A stretch of DNA of 64,000 nucleotides. Origin: CAZPMC01 sp964587755 (GTDB lineage: Bacteria; Bacillota; Clostridia; Acetivibrionales; DTU013). The notes beneath the pieces were generated by a model. It saw nothing but the letters and a program-made list of their open reading frames with translations, made no database searches and was not told the DNA's origin. Each line of letters opens with the position of its first letter. The stretch's first letter is position 1. The stretch spans positions 1-64,000 of the forward strand of contig CAZPMC010000005.1 in the NCBI GenBank assembly GCA_964587755.1, in the 5' to 3' direction. Position numbers and translations under genes: made by a program. Below are positions 7,973 through 16,245 of the stretch, in pieces.

Positions 7973-10593
7973 AAATTAAAAACATAGAGGGTAAGTCATG
8001 CCAATTTTATATAGAATTATCCTTTGCTCTGATAATAACAGGCATCGCTTGCGCTGCCGGTTTTTCGAATTTATTGGGCATTTCAAACGATATTTATCCT
8101 TACACATCAGATGCTATGGGCCATATGGCAAAGGTCAGATATTTGGCGGATTGCTTATCAAACGGCGACTTTCCTTCTTGGTTTCCTTATTGGTATAACG
8201 GGGCTACATTTACACAGTATTATCCCCCGCTTTCTTACTGGATTATGACTTTGATTTATATTCCTGTTCAGAATGTGATGTTGACCTTTAAAATTTACTG
8301 TTATGCAATGTTTTTTATTGGCGGCATGGGAGTATGGTACTTTTGCAGGTTTTTCATCGGTAAATGGTGCGGGATTTTCGGTGCAGTGGTTTTTTGTCTC
8401 CAACCATATATTTTGAGAGCATTATTATCAGCGGGTACTGTAGCGCAAGGACCTGTAATTGCCTTGTCCTCATGGTATTTGTTATTACTTCTCTCATATG
8501 TGTATAAGCCAAATGCTAAAAAATTCTTACTATGTGTATTAATCTGTGCTTTTATAATATTAGGTCACCCCAATACCGCTTTTATGATGTGCCTATGCAT
8601 CATGGCAGTTTTCTTTGCACTCCTTGTGATAAAGAGGATTACATTTTTAAATTTCATAAGTGCTTCTCTCACAATAGTATTAGCTGGAATCATAACCGCA
8701 TTTTGGTCAGTATCCGGTGTTCTGGGATTGGAAACACCTGGAGTACCAACTCTTCTTGTTGAGGCAGCCTTAAATTATACTGCCAATATAAATTGGTTTA
8801 TAACATCATCAGGGACCTTTTTCTACTTTGCTATTCCTGTCACAATAGGAAGCTTGATTTCCTTGTTTGTCTATGCATACAGAGCATCAAGAAAGACTGC
8901 GGAAAGGTGGGAAAAGGATTATATTCTGTTTTGCATCCTAATAACGCTTTTCACTATAGTATTTTCTTTTGGGATGAATTTACCGTTATTTGAATATTTA
9001 CCATTGGCAGAGAGCTATGTACCGGGGCGTATATTGGTATTGACTTCAGTATCAGGAGCTATTTTATGTGCGTATATGGTTTATATGATTCAAAGATCAA
9101 CCAGAGGTAGAAGGATGAGTACAAAAGTCGGATATTACATTATTTCTGTAGCGATCATCGCAGCAGCTTTGTATTATATGAATCCGTTTGCCACAAATTA
9201 TAGTTCAATTACTTCTAATGATTTTGATGAAATGGTTTCAAAAGTAAATGTCGAAGGCAGTAGTTTTGAGAAGGGGCGTTATGCATATCTAAGTGTAGTC
9301 GATTCCAGTGAGACTTTTTTTTCTATAACTTATGACTTGAATTTAACTGATGGCTGGAATATTGAAGGCACTCCTCATAATCGAGCAATTTGGAATCATA
9401 ATATTGCCTACCAAACTGGTTGTTTTTCTTATATTGCTAAAAATCTAGCTTTTTGGAACACAAGATATTTTCTTTTTGATGAGAAATACCAAAAGATAGC
9501 GGAAGAATTAAATAAAGAATACTCTTTTCAATATATCAGCGACAGGGGTCTTGGTAAATTCTATGTCAGTAAAGAGCCGTCATCATATTTCCTTACTGAC
9601 AAGCGCAATGGGCTGATTTTAGGCATTGGAGCACCGGGAGTAGCAATGGAGTTTCCTTACCTTGTCCATGAGCAGCGTGAGGATATATCAGATTATTCAC
9701 GGTCGGAACTTTTGAAATACAAGCTCATCTATTTATGTGAGCCGGAGGTTGACACCCTGCGGCAGAAAAAAAACATTGAAGAAACAGTTGAGTATTTGGT
9801 GAATAACGGGGTAAAGGTTGTGATAGAGCCGACGGTCACAAAAGGACACAAGTTATTCGGTGTAGGGGTCTCAGATGTGCTTTTTGAAGATTCACCGGTA
9901 CTAAAGAAGCAGTCAATATCCCAAATAGAGAGCTCCGTTGATAAAATTGAGTTAAATGATAAGCCTATCTATGCCCGGGTGTTGTTTGGCCTTGATAAGG
10001 CATATTACAAATTGGAGCAAAACGTTGGACAGCTTCAAAATGATGTGATTGGCACAAAGAAGGTTGGAGACGGAGAAGTGCTTTTTCTCGGCTTGCATCT
10101 AAGCCAGTACCTGAAAGCGGTGTATGCTCGGAACTGGGGTATCCCTGAAGATGAAAAAGGATATCCGAATTGCTCTAATGAGGTTAAAACTTTGATAGGA
10201 GACATATTTAAAACCTTTGGAGTGGAGCAAAATTTCTGGCCGGATCCATTCCCTGTCCAAAGTGCTAAATGGGATTACAAAGGTGTGGATTTCGATTATT
10301 CGGTCAAAGAGGCCAGGGAGATCACCTTAAGTGTTACATATACACCTTGTTGGCAGGCAACTCTTGACGGGCAGTCGATAAATGTCGGACAGCGTGAGAA
10401 CCTTGTAACGCTGAATCTTCCTGCCGGAGAGCATCATGTCAGGTTGATGTGGACTGACAAATATGGTATCATAGGATACATAATTACTTTAGCTGGTTTG
10501 ACATTTTTCGCCTTATTGCTCATAAAATTTGACAAACATATTAATTATTTAAAAAAAATAGGGGCTCTTATTAAGAAGAGCTTGCATTTTTAG
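7969..10593 (+). CDS. PTPS-related large polytopic membrane protein, GT-C-like
   Basis: 874 aa, beginning with TM1 (about 16-35) and about a dozen TMs up to roughly residue 410, followed by a ~430-residue extracytoplasmic part and a C-terminal TM (about 840-858). It is a paralogue of the membrane part of the protein at 1584: both have SDxxGH in the first outer loop (Asp48, His52 here), then a YNG...YW region, and both repeat the motif 'LSKHKVIYL / LLKYKLIYL' in the soluble part. Unlike the paralogue it lacks an N-terminal PTPS-like domain. The topology and acidic first loop suggest a GT-C-type transferase using polyprenyl-phosphate sugar; this is inference, and the family is officially of unknown function. 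It starts at an ATGA overlap. Confidence 0.78.
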   Translation: MKIKNIEGKSCQFYIELSFALIITGIACAAGFSNLLGISNDIYPYTSDAMGHMAKVRYLADCLSNGDFPSWFPYWYNGATFTQYYPPLSYWIMTLIYIPVQNVMLTFKIYCYAMFFIGGMGVWYFCRFFIGKWCGIFGAVVFCLQPYILRALLSAGTVAQGPVIALSSWYLLLLLSYVYKPNAKKFLLCVLICAFIILGHPNTAFMMCLCIMAVFFALLVIKRITFLNFISASLTIVLAGIITAFWSVSGVLGLETPGVPTLLVEAALNYTANINWFITSSGTFFYFAIPVTIGSLISLFVYAYRASRKTAERWEKDYILFCILITLFTIVFSFGMNLPLFEYLPLAESYVPGRILVLTSVSGAILCAYMVYMIQRSTRGRRMSTKVGYYIISVAIIAAALYYMNPFATNYSSITSNDFDEMVSKVNVEGSSFEKGRYAYLSVVDSSETFFSITYDLNLTDGWNIEGTPHNRAIWNHNIAYQTGCFSYIAKNLAFWNTRYFLFDEKYQKIAEELNKEYSFQYISDRGLGKFYVSKEPSSYFLTDKRNGLILGIGAPGVAMEFPYLVHEQREDISDYSRSELLKYKLIYLCEPEVDTLRQKKNIEETVEYLVNNGVKVVIEPTVTKGHKLFGVGVSDVLFEDSPVLKKQSISQIESSVDKIELNDKPIYARVLFGLDKAYYKLEQNVGQLQNDVIGTKKVGDGEVLFLGLHLSQYLKAVYARNWGIPEDEKGYPNCSNEVKTLIGDIFKTFGVEQNFWPDPFPVQSAKWDYKGVDFDYSVKEAREITLSVTYTPCWQATLDGQSINVGQRENLVTLNLPAGEHHVRLMWTDKYGIIGYIITLAGLTFFALLLIKFDKHINYLKKIGALIKKSLHF

Positions 10594-10622
10594 CATAGAA
10601 AGATTGTAAAGCTGGAGGCAGA

Positions 10623-12410
10623 ATGCTGAAAAAAAGTAAAATAAATTACAAAGTAAAGCTTTTTGGTATCTCTTTATTGGCCATATCTTTTATTTTGCTT
10701 ATTTGGGGGTATATACTTCAAGAAACGAATAATTATAAATATAGCGCCATTCAAAGCTTTAGCCGCAATCAGGAAATTTTAGTTGACCAGGTTTCAAAAA
10801 GTGTCAAGGAAAGGCTTGCGACTCTTACCGGGGAGGGTTATTCCATTGAACAGGCTGAAGCTGATGTTGTCACTAACATAATAAGTAGAGCCGAAGCATC
10901 GGGAAGCAAATATTGGTTTTTGTATTCAACAAGGGAAGTAGTATTCGAAAAAAACCATGAAGAGACTAGAAATCTCAAAGGTAAAAGCACTTCGGATCTG
11001 GTGCGGTATTGGAAGCTTAAGGGTGGTACTGCTATTGATGAGTTTGAGATGTTACTTGCAAAGCAGCAAAGCGGCTCTTCTGTTTTTATAAAAAATGCTG
11101 ATTATGGGGAAGAGATTGTTTCAGTAAGTTATTTTATGGTCGATGAAACCGGCTACTTTCTTGGAATGTCAACAAAAAAGCAGTATGTTTGGTCTGTTGG
11201 CAGAATCAGCGAGCATATTCTCTATCTATATATTTTTGCCGGTGCTGTCAGCCTGGCTATACTGATACTGACTCTGTTGGTGTGCATAGCCTATCTAAAG
11301 GGTCATAAGGATAATGAAAAGAGCAGCAAAGACATAGCTGACAAAAATCTTTATATTGAAGAGCTTACTAATAAGCTTCAATTGAAAACAGAGACAGCGA
11401 ATAATGCCAGTATCTGTGATGTTCTGACCAAGCTTTATAATCAGAGGTTCTTTTATACCATGCTATCCAAAATAAATATTGGTTATTTTCAGCCGATTTG
11501 CATAGTTGTTGTGGATATAAACGGGTTGGACGGTCTAAACCAGACCGCCGGTTACAGGGCGGGAGACGACCTTTTGATAAATACAGCAAGAATATTACAG
11601 CGGCTGTGTCTTGATACTGATGTAGTGGCAAGAACGGGCAACAGCGAATTTAGTATTTTGATGGTATCAACTGATGAATCTCAAGCTTATGGAATAACCG
11701 ACAACATCAGACGCCAATTCGCCGACCTTGATTATACCGACTTAACCTTATCTATTGGAGTTGCCCAAATGAATATTGAGGATAGCGATATCTACAGCGT
11801 TCTGGAGCGGGCTCGTAAAAATTCGGACCTGGAAAAATTGAATGACCCTAATAGCAGCAGTTATAATGTGGTTGCTATGCTGATGAAAATGCTAAATGCT
11901 TATTCTCCTGAAGCAGTTGCCCATTGTAACCGTATAAAGAAAAAGGCAGTTGAGCTTGGAAAGGCCCTCGGGTTGTCCAACCTGGAGCTTATGCGCCTGT
12001 CAATAGCAGCTCAACTCCATGATGTAGGAAAAATCGGCATTTCCGATACGATTTTAAATAAAAAAGAAATGCTTACTATAAGTGAAAAAAACTTAATACG
12101 TAAGCACCCGCAAATCGGCTATGAAATTGTGAAACTGATTCCGTCTTTGGATGAGGTTGCCATTGATATTCTGCAGCATCACGAATATTATAATGGCACT
12201 GGTTATCCTTCAGGCCTTGGGGGTGAGGATATTACTCTAAATGCCAGAATTATAAATATAATCGACAGCTACGATGCAATGACAAACAGCAGGGTATATT
12301 CCAGGGTGAAAACACCGGAGGAAGCCATAAAGGAGCTTCGTGACAAAAGTAATATTCAGTACGATCCTGATATTGTAAACACTTTTATAGAAGCAGTAGA
12401 AATTATTTGA
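10623..12410 (+). CDS. Membrane sensor with degenerate GGDEF and intact HD-GYP domain (predicted c-di-GMP phosphodiesterase)
   Basis: 595 aa; TM1 (13-31), an extracytoplasmic sensor (about 32-200), TM2 (203-225), a short coiled linker, GGDEF-fold domain (about 262-405) and HD-GYP domain (about 415-595). The GGDEF signature is GNSEF (339-343), so cyclase activity is unlikely; it may still bind GTP. The HD-GYP side keeps H434, the H466-D467 pair in LHDVGKIG, HHE (519-521) and GYP (527-529), so it should hydrolyse c-di-GMP. It starts 29 bp after the upstream gene with GGAGG ahead of ATG. Placement inside the XrtG operon suggests that the system's output or secretion is tied to c-di-GMP turnover; this is inference. 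Confidence 0.87.
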   Translation: MLKKSKINYKVKLFGISLLAISFILLIWGYILQETNNYKYSAIQSFSRNQEILVDQVSKSVKERLATLTGEGYSIEQAEADVVTNIISRAEASGSKYWFLYSTREVVFEKNHEETRNLKGKSTSDLVRYWKLKGGTAIDEFEMLLAKQQSGSSVFIKNADYGEEIVSVSYFMVDETGYFLGMSTKKQYVWSVGRISEHILYLYIFAGAVSLAILILTLLVCIAYLKGHKDNEKSSKDIADKNLYIEELTNKLQLKTETANNASICDVLTKLYNQRFFYTMLSKINIGYFQPICIVVVDINGLDGLNQTAGYRAGDDLLINTARILQRLCLDTDVVARTGNSEFSILMVSTDESQAYGITDNIRRQFADLDYTDLTLSIGVAQMNIEDSDIYSVLERARKNSDLEKLNDPNSSSYNVVAMLMKMLNAYSPEAVAHCNRIKKKAVELGKALGLSNLELMRLSIAAQLHDVGKIGISDTILNKKEMLTISEKNLIRKHPQIGYEIVKLIPSLDEVAIDILQHHEYYNGTGYPSGLGGEDITLNARIINIIDSYDAMTNSRVYSRVKTPEEAIKELRDKSNIQYDPDIVNTFIEAVEII

Positions 12411-12446
12411 ATGGAGATCTTTCATTAACAAAAGGAGCTAATAACG

Positions 12447-12971
12447 GTGCAATACGATCAATTCCGGTTTAAGTTTTATTTTAATGCCAGTCATGCCATA
12501 TATCTTAGGGGACGATTAGGCGAGAAACATCCCCACACCTGGGAGCTTATTTTGCATACGGCAAAGATAAGTGACAATTTCGTACCTTTTAATGAGATTG
12601 AGAAGATGATTGAGGATTTCCTTTCCCAATATCAAGACGTATTCATAAATACAATCCAGCCGTTTACAACAATAAACCCTACTCTGGAGAATATTTGTAC
12701 TTTTTTTAAGGGTAAGATTCAGCAGATGCTTTATGACAAAGGGTGGCTGCTGCTTTCTATAGAGCTGAGTGAGACACCTACCAGAGCCTATGTAATCAGT
12801 ATGGCTGATGAGGCTCAGTTAAATAAACAGTATAACAGAGAAAATAATAGAGAAATTGACGAAATAAAAATGCAGGATATTATCGACCAGTTGGCTGCTG
12901 CGAAATTGGATCTGTTGCTCACAAACCTGGAGGTGGCTGCTACCAGAGAATCCGATGAGAAAGAAGAATGA
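12447..12971 (+). CDS. 6-pyruvoyl-tetrahydropterin synthase-fold protein lacking the catalytic cysteine
   Basis: 174 aa from GTG 12447 (AAAGGAG upstream). The fold's zinc ligands are kept: His16 in NASHAIYL and His28/His30 in KHPHTW. Glu109 in LSETP matches the conserved substrate-binding Glu of QueD/PTPS. The catalytic Cys that normally precedes the HxH by a few residues is absent, so it is unlikely to be a true QueD (CPH4 synthase), and no queuosine or folate gene is nearby. The family is known to accompany XrtG loci ('PTPS-related'). It may bind a pterin-like or other ligand, or pair with the degenerate copy fused to the protein at 1584. It is the last gene of the operon, followed by a strong terminator. 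Confidence 0.82.
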   Translation: MQYDQFRFKFYFNASHAIYLRGRLGEKHPHTWELILHTAKISDNFVPFNEIEKMIEDFLSQYQDVFINTIQPFTTINPTLENICTFFKGKIQQMLYDKGWLLLSIELSETPTRAYVISMADEAQLNKQYNRENNREIDEIKMQDIIDQLAAAKLDLLLTNLEVAATRESDEKEE

Positions 12972-12978
12972 ATATAGA

Positions 12979-13009
12979 GGGACGGTTTGAAGAACCGTCC
13001 CTTATTTAT
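12979..13009 (+). terminator. Terminator of the XrtG operon, built from the dispersed GGGACGGTT repeat
   Basis: Perfect stem GGGACGGTT / AACCGTCCC with a TGAAG loop, followed by TTATTTATT. The stem is one copy of the repeat also seen at 13868, 17654 (degenerate), 19505 and 28238 (degenerate). Confidence 0.85.
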
Positions 13010-13012
13010 TGC

Positions 13013-13043
13013 TTGACATTAACGTTACGTCATGGTTTATATT
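13013..13043 (+). promoter_or_regulatory. MerR-type promoter with operator between -35 and -10
   Basis: TTGACA (13013-13018), 19-bp spacer, TATATT (13038-13043). The overlong spacer is the hallmark of promoters activated by DNA distortion by MerR proteins. The spacer holds a near-perfect dyad, TGACATTAACGTTACGTCA (13014-13032, central TAACGTTA). It drives the MerR gene that follows, so autoregulation is very likely. Confidence 0.8.
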
Positions 13044-13089
13044 CTAATTAAGGGCATCAACAAAAGTCTGTTGAGAAAAGGAGATGAGT

Positions 13090-13845
13090 ATGGAGTACAC
13101 TATTAACAAGCTGGCGAAGCTTGCGGGAATCAGTACCCGTACACTGCGTTACTATGATGAAATCGGGCTCTTGTCACCGAAACGGATAAGCAGTAACGGT
13201 TACCGTGTGTACGGTAAAAAGGAAGTTAACCTTCTCCAGCAGATTTTATTTTACCGTGAGCTCTCAGTACCGTTAGATGAAATCAAAAATATACTATTGT
13301 CGAAAGATTATGATGCTATAGCGGCACTAGAGGGTCATCTGTCTGCTCTGAAAATGAAAAGAGAACAGATTGAGTTGCTGATTAGAAATGTGGAAAAAAC
13401 CATAGCTGAGTCGAAAGGGGAGATAATAATGAGTGACAAGGAGAAATTTGAAGGCTTCAAGCAGAAGTTGATTGATGAAAACGAAAAGCAGTATGGGAAG
13501 GAAATCCGTGAAAAGTATGGAGATGATGTTGTAAATGCAAGCAATGCAAAAATGATGAATATGACAGCAGAGCAATATAAGAAGGTACAAGAATTGTCTG
13601 AGCAAATAAATGAAGCTTTAAAAGCGGCTTATGAACAGGGTGACCCTTCCAGTGAACTTGCTCAAAAGCTATGCGCCTTGCATAAGGAGTGGCTGTGCTA
13701 TTTTTGGAGCAGTTACTCAAAGGAATCGCATATGGGTTTGGCACAAACTTATGTTGATGACCCTCGTTTCAAAAAATACTATGACGATATAGTAATGGGA
13801 GGTGCTGAATTTTTGCGCGACGCCATAAAGATTTATTGCCAGTAA
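13090..13845 (+). CDS. MerR-family regulator of the TipAL/Mta type (multidrug-binding)
   Basis: 251 aa from ATG 13090, which has AAAAGGAG at ideal distance; ATG 13084 is too close to it. Residues 1-70 are the MerR winged helix (INKLAKLAGISTRTLRYYDEIGLL), followed by the dimerisation coiled coil (about 80-120) and a C-terminal TipAS-type ligand domain (about 125-251; ends HMGLAQTYVDDPRFKKYYDD). Relatives (Mta, TipAL, SkgA) bind hydrophobic or thiopeptide drugs and activate their own and efflux genes. The promoter in front is typical of this group. No efflux pump is adjacent; the next genes are unknown lipoproteins. Confidence 0.92.
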   Translation: MEYTINKLAKLAGISTRTLRYYDEIGLLSPKRISSNGYRVYGKKEVNLLQQILFYRELSVPLDEIKNILLSKDYDAIAALEGHLSALKMKREQIELLIRNVEKTIAESKGEIIMSDKEKFEGFKQKLIDENEKQYGKEIREKYGDDVVNASNAKMMNMTAEQYKKVQELSEQINEALKAAYEQGDPSSELAQKLCALHKEWLCYFWSSYSKESHMGLAQTYVDDPRFKKYYDDIVMGGAEFLRDAIKIYCQ

Positions 13846-13867
13846 GTAATGATATTAATGACGCAAG

Positions 13868-13920
13868 GGGACGGTTCTTTCTGTATTTTTTGAAAAAGCA
13901 GAAAGAACCGTCCCTTCTTG
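13868..13920 (+). terminator. Perfect 16-bp hairpin, dispersed GGGACGGTTC repeat used as terminator
   Basis: GGGACGGTTCTTTCTG (13868-13883) pairs perfectly with 13899-13914 over a 15-base loop, followed by TTCTTG. It shares its 10-base core with the hairpin at 12979 and with the direct repeat inside the cupin gene at 19505-19540. It closes the MerR gene. Confidence 0.75.
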
Positions 13921-13963
13921 ATTTGAAAGAAATGTACCCTTTTGTCCAGAAACGCCAAAGTGC

Positions 13964-13992
13964 TTGTAAATAATTGGTGAAAGTGTTATTAT
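13964..13992 (+). promoter_or_regulatory. Probable promoter of the lipoprotein trio
   Basis: TTGTAA, 17 bp, TATTAT, 114 bp upstream of the lipoprotein start. The leader is long and AT-rich with nothing recognisable in it. Confidence 0.45.
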
Positions 13993-14105
13993 GTTAATAG
14001 TAAAAAGGCATATCTGTTTTAAACCCTATGGAAAAGCAATTTCTAAAATAAGAATATGAATTAGAGGCTAAATATGAAATATTTTATTATGAGAGGACTG
14101 ATATT

Positions 14106-15359
14106 ATGAAAAAGTTTTTTGTCTTGTTGCTTACCCTGACTATAGTTACTACTTGTTTTTCAGGGTGTGGTGGTAAAAACTATTCAAATAAAGGAAGAGA
14201 AATCTCCCCATCGGTTTCTTCCGATTCCTCAAACTCGGGGAAAGTGGCACAGACAGACACCGATCAGAATCCTGCAAATGATGTAGAGATTCTTGACGAA
14301 GGAACAATAGCTTCTCTTGATGAAATTAAACAAAAGTTGCTTGCATCAGATTATGAGATTTCTGATTTGATAGAGCTTCAAAAAGAATTTGCAGTAAACC
14401 TTGTAGACGGATTTAATTTCTCAAAAGACGGTAAGCAAAGCATAATCTTGGAATTTGCTACACCATATGATTCGAAAGCTTATGCTGACATGGTAAATGA
14501 ATCCGGGTATAATGTCCCGATACTCAATGGAAGGTTTGTAACCTTCGTGGAAGCTACAAAGGGGATTGTTACTGATCCGGAGATGCAAGCCGAGCTTGAG
14601 GAGCTAATGGATGCCAAAGCTTTAATTCCGGAGCAATGGTCCGACACGATAGATGTATCAACCAGCACCACAGATTATAAAGGTGCTTTCGAGCTTATGC
14701 AAAATATAGCAAAATCAATGAATACCTTGCTTGATCAAGCGGTGGCAAAAAACAATAACGAACATCCGGAAGGAGACCCTCAAAGCACACATAGTGTTTT
14801 TGCTCTCATGTTTGGCTCTGTTTCAATAGCTTTAACCTCTCAGTTCTGTGAAGATGAAGCATACCTTGCAGCAATAGAATCGGTAGCGGGAATGATGGGC
14901 TTATCGGACGCAAAGGCAACCCGTAATGCTGCACATGATTATACCCTTACCGCAATAAAAACCCGGAACCAGCAGCCGTTTGAGATAAATGCCGTATACG
15001 ACCCGACGAGTGGGGGACTGCGGATGGTTGAGAAGACAGACGGAAAGGTGACTGAATTTTTTGAGTTTATACCTTTAGGCTCCGACCAATATGCTTTTCA
15101 GACAGATACAGAACGAGGCATAGTTAATTATAAGAACGGCAAAGCTTTATCCTTCGTATATTCAAAGACAGCCAGGAAGGACAGTACATACAGCAGTGAA
15201 TCAGACAGCATTTATCCCTCCGGGGCAGGTGCAGATATTGAGTGGGTAGCACCCAAGGGAGAGGACGGATACGAGCAATATTTCCACTTTGATGGGGAAA
15301 ACATCAAGCTCAGTGTGGATGCTTTCGGCGAGAGGATAAAAACACAGATACCTTCCTAG
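14106..15359 (+). CDS. Lipoprotein of unknown function
   Basis: 417 aa. A lipoprotein signal ends in the lipobox FSGC (Cys21), then a Ser/Asp-rich low-complexity tether (about 25-60) and a soluble domain exposed on the outer membrane face. No domain was recognised. Residues 250-417 are predicted beta-rich (alternating short strands such as FEINAVYDPTSGGLRMVEK). It begins an apparent three-gene operon with two other secreted proteins. The start has GAGAGGA 9 bp upstream. It may form a surface complex with the two next products. Confidence 0.75.
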   Translation: MKKFFVLLLTLTIVTTCFSGCGGKNYSNKGREISPSVSSDSSNSGKVAQTDTDQNPANDVEILDEGTIASLDEIKQKLLASDYEISDLIELQKEFAVNLVDGFNFSKDGKQSIILEFATPYDSKAYADMVNESGYNVPILNGRFVTFVEATKGIVTDPEMQAELEELMDAKALIPEQWSDTIDVSTSTTDYKGAFELMQNIAKSMNTLLDQAVAKNNNEHPEGDPQSTHSVFALMFGSVSIALTSQFCEDEAYLAAIESVAGMMGLSDAKATRNAAHDYTLTAIKTRNQQPFEINAVYDPTSGGLRMVEKTDGKVTEFFEFIPLGSDQYAFQTDTERGIVNYKNGKALSFVYSKTARKDSTYSSESDSIYPSGAGADIEWVAPKGEDGYEQYFHFDGENIKLSVDAFGERIKTQIPS

Positions 15360-15402
15360 TCTCAAATCTGTTGTTAAATCTTTTCTTTGAGGGGGATTTA
15401 AA

Positions 15403-16245
15403 ATGAGGAAAATAATTGCCGTAATACTCATTTGTTTTATTGTTGCAGCATTTAGCGGCTGCGTCGGTAAACAGAATGATTATATTAAGATTATCGATGC
15501 TTTTATTGATGGTTTTTCAAAGCTATATGATCAAGGAAATGAATATACAGAGCTTGGTTTGCAGCTTCAGGCTGATTATGCCTATGGCTGGGCAGCTGCT
15601 TCAGTATCTTCCATGCGCTACTGTATAGACTGTCTGCTTTATTTGAAAGGTGAGGGGGATACTCTTGAGGATGTGGTAGGAGAACGGCCAGGCAACTGGG
15701 ATGAGATTGCCGAAATGAATTTTGCTTCTCCCTATCCGTATTTTTTTGAGGGCTTAGTTTATAATTCTCAGGGTAAAAACGAGGATGCCGAAAAATGCTA
15801 CCAGAAAGCGCTGGTAAATCCTAAATTTTCTGCTGAGAATGATAAATCATTGTTGATATTGGATATACTGTCTGTCAGTGAATTAAAGTCAGTAAAGAAA
15901 AAGCTGACGATGCTGGAGGATAAGATTTATGAGGTTTACAGTCCCATCAAATCAACATATCCACGCAGTCATTTGAATTATAGCGATAAATACCTCAGGA
16001 CTCTGGCGAAGGAGTGTCTTACTGTAAATGAAAACGATTATCGTGGTGCACTTCGCCACTATGAGGCTGCCCTTGCTGTTAACCCCTTTGAGGGAGACAA
16101 TTTTGTTGGGTGTGCTTTAATGCATATGTATCTTGGAGACATAGATCAAACATTCTTTTATGTTAATGAAGGTCTGTTTGTTGATCCTGAGCATGAAGGC
16201 TTGAACAAAATTGCAGAATTGCTGAACCAGGAGGTAGGCGAATGA
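15403..16245 (+). CDS. TPR-containing lipoprotein of unknown function
   Basis: 280 aa. The signal peptide ends in the lipobox FSGC (Cys20). TPR-like helix pairs are visible (PYFFEGLVYNSQGKNEDAEKCYQKAL at about 108-133 and a second set, YRGALRHYEAALAVNPFEGDN at about 214-235, followed by MYLGDIDQTFFYVNEGL). TPR lipoproteins usually act as assembly scaffolds on the outer membrane face. It starts 43 bp after the first lipoprotein and ends in an ATGA overlap with the third gene, which supports translational coupling. Confidence 0.75.
   Translation: MRKIIAVILICFIVAAFSGCVGKQNDYIKIIDAFIDGFSKLYDQGNEYTELGLQLQADYAYGWAAASVSSMRYCIDCLLYLKGEGDTLEDVVGERPGNWDEIAEMNFASPYPYFFEGLVYNSQGKNEDAEKCYQKALVNPKFSAENDKSLLILDILSVSELKSVKKKLTMLEDKIYEVYSPIKSTYPRSHLNYSDKYLRTLAKECLTVNENDYRGALRHYEAALAVNPFEGDNFVGCALMHMYLGDIDQTFFYVNEGLFVDPEHEGLNKIAELLNQEVGE

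Noticed and set aside
12447..12971. Annotation as QueD (queuosine pathway)
   Set aside because: The catalytic cysteine is missing and no queuosine genes are nearby; the XrtG context explains it better.
14074..14109. 11-codon upstream ORF overlapping the lipoprotein start (ATGA)
   Set aside because: Too short to judge; the lipoprotein has its own Shine-Dalgarno, and such overlaps arise easily by chance in AT-rich DNA.
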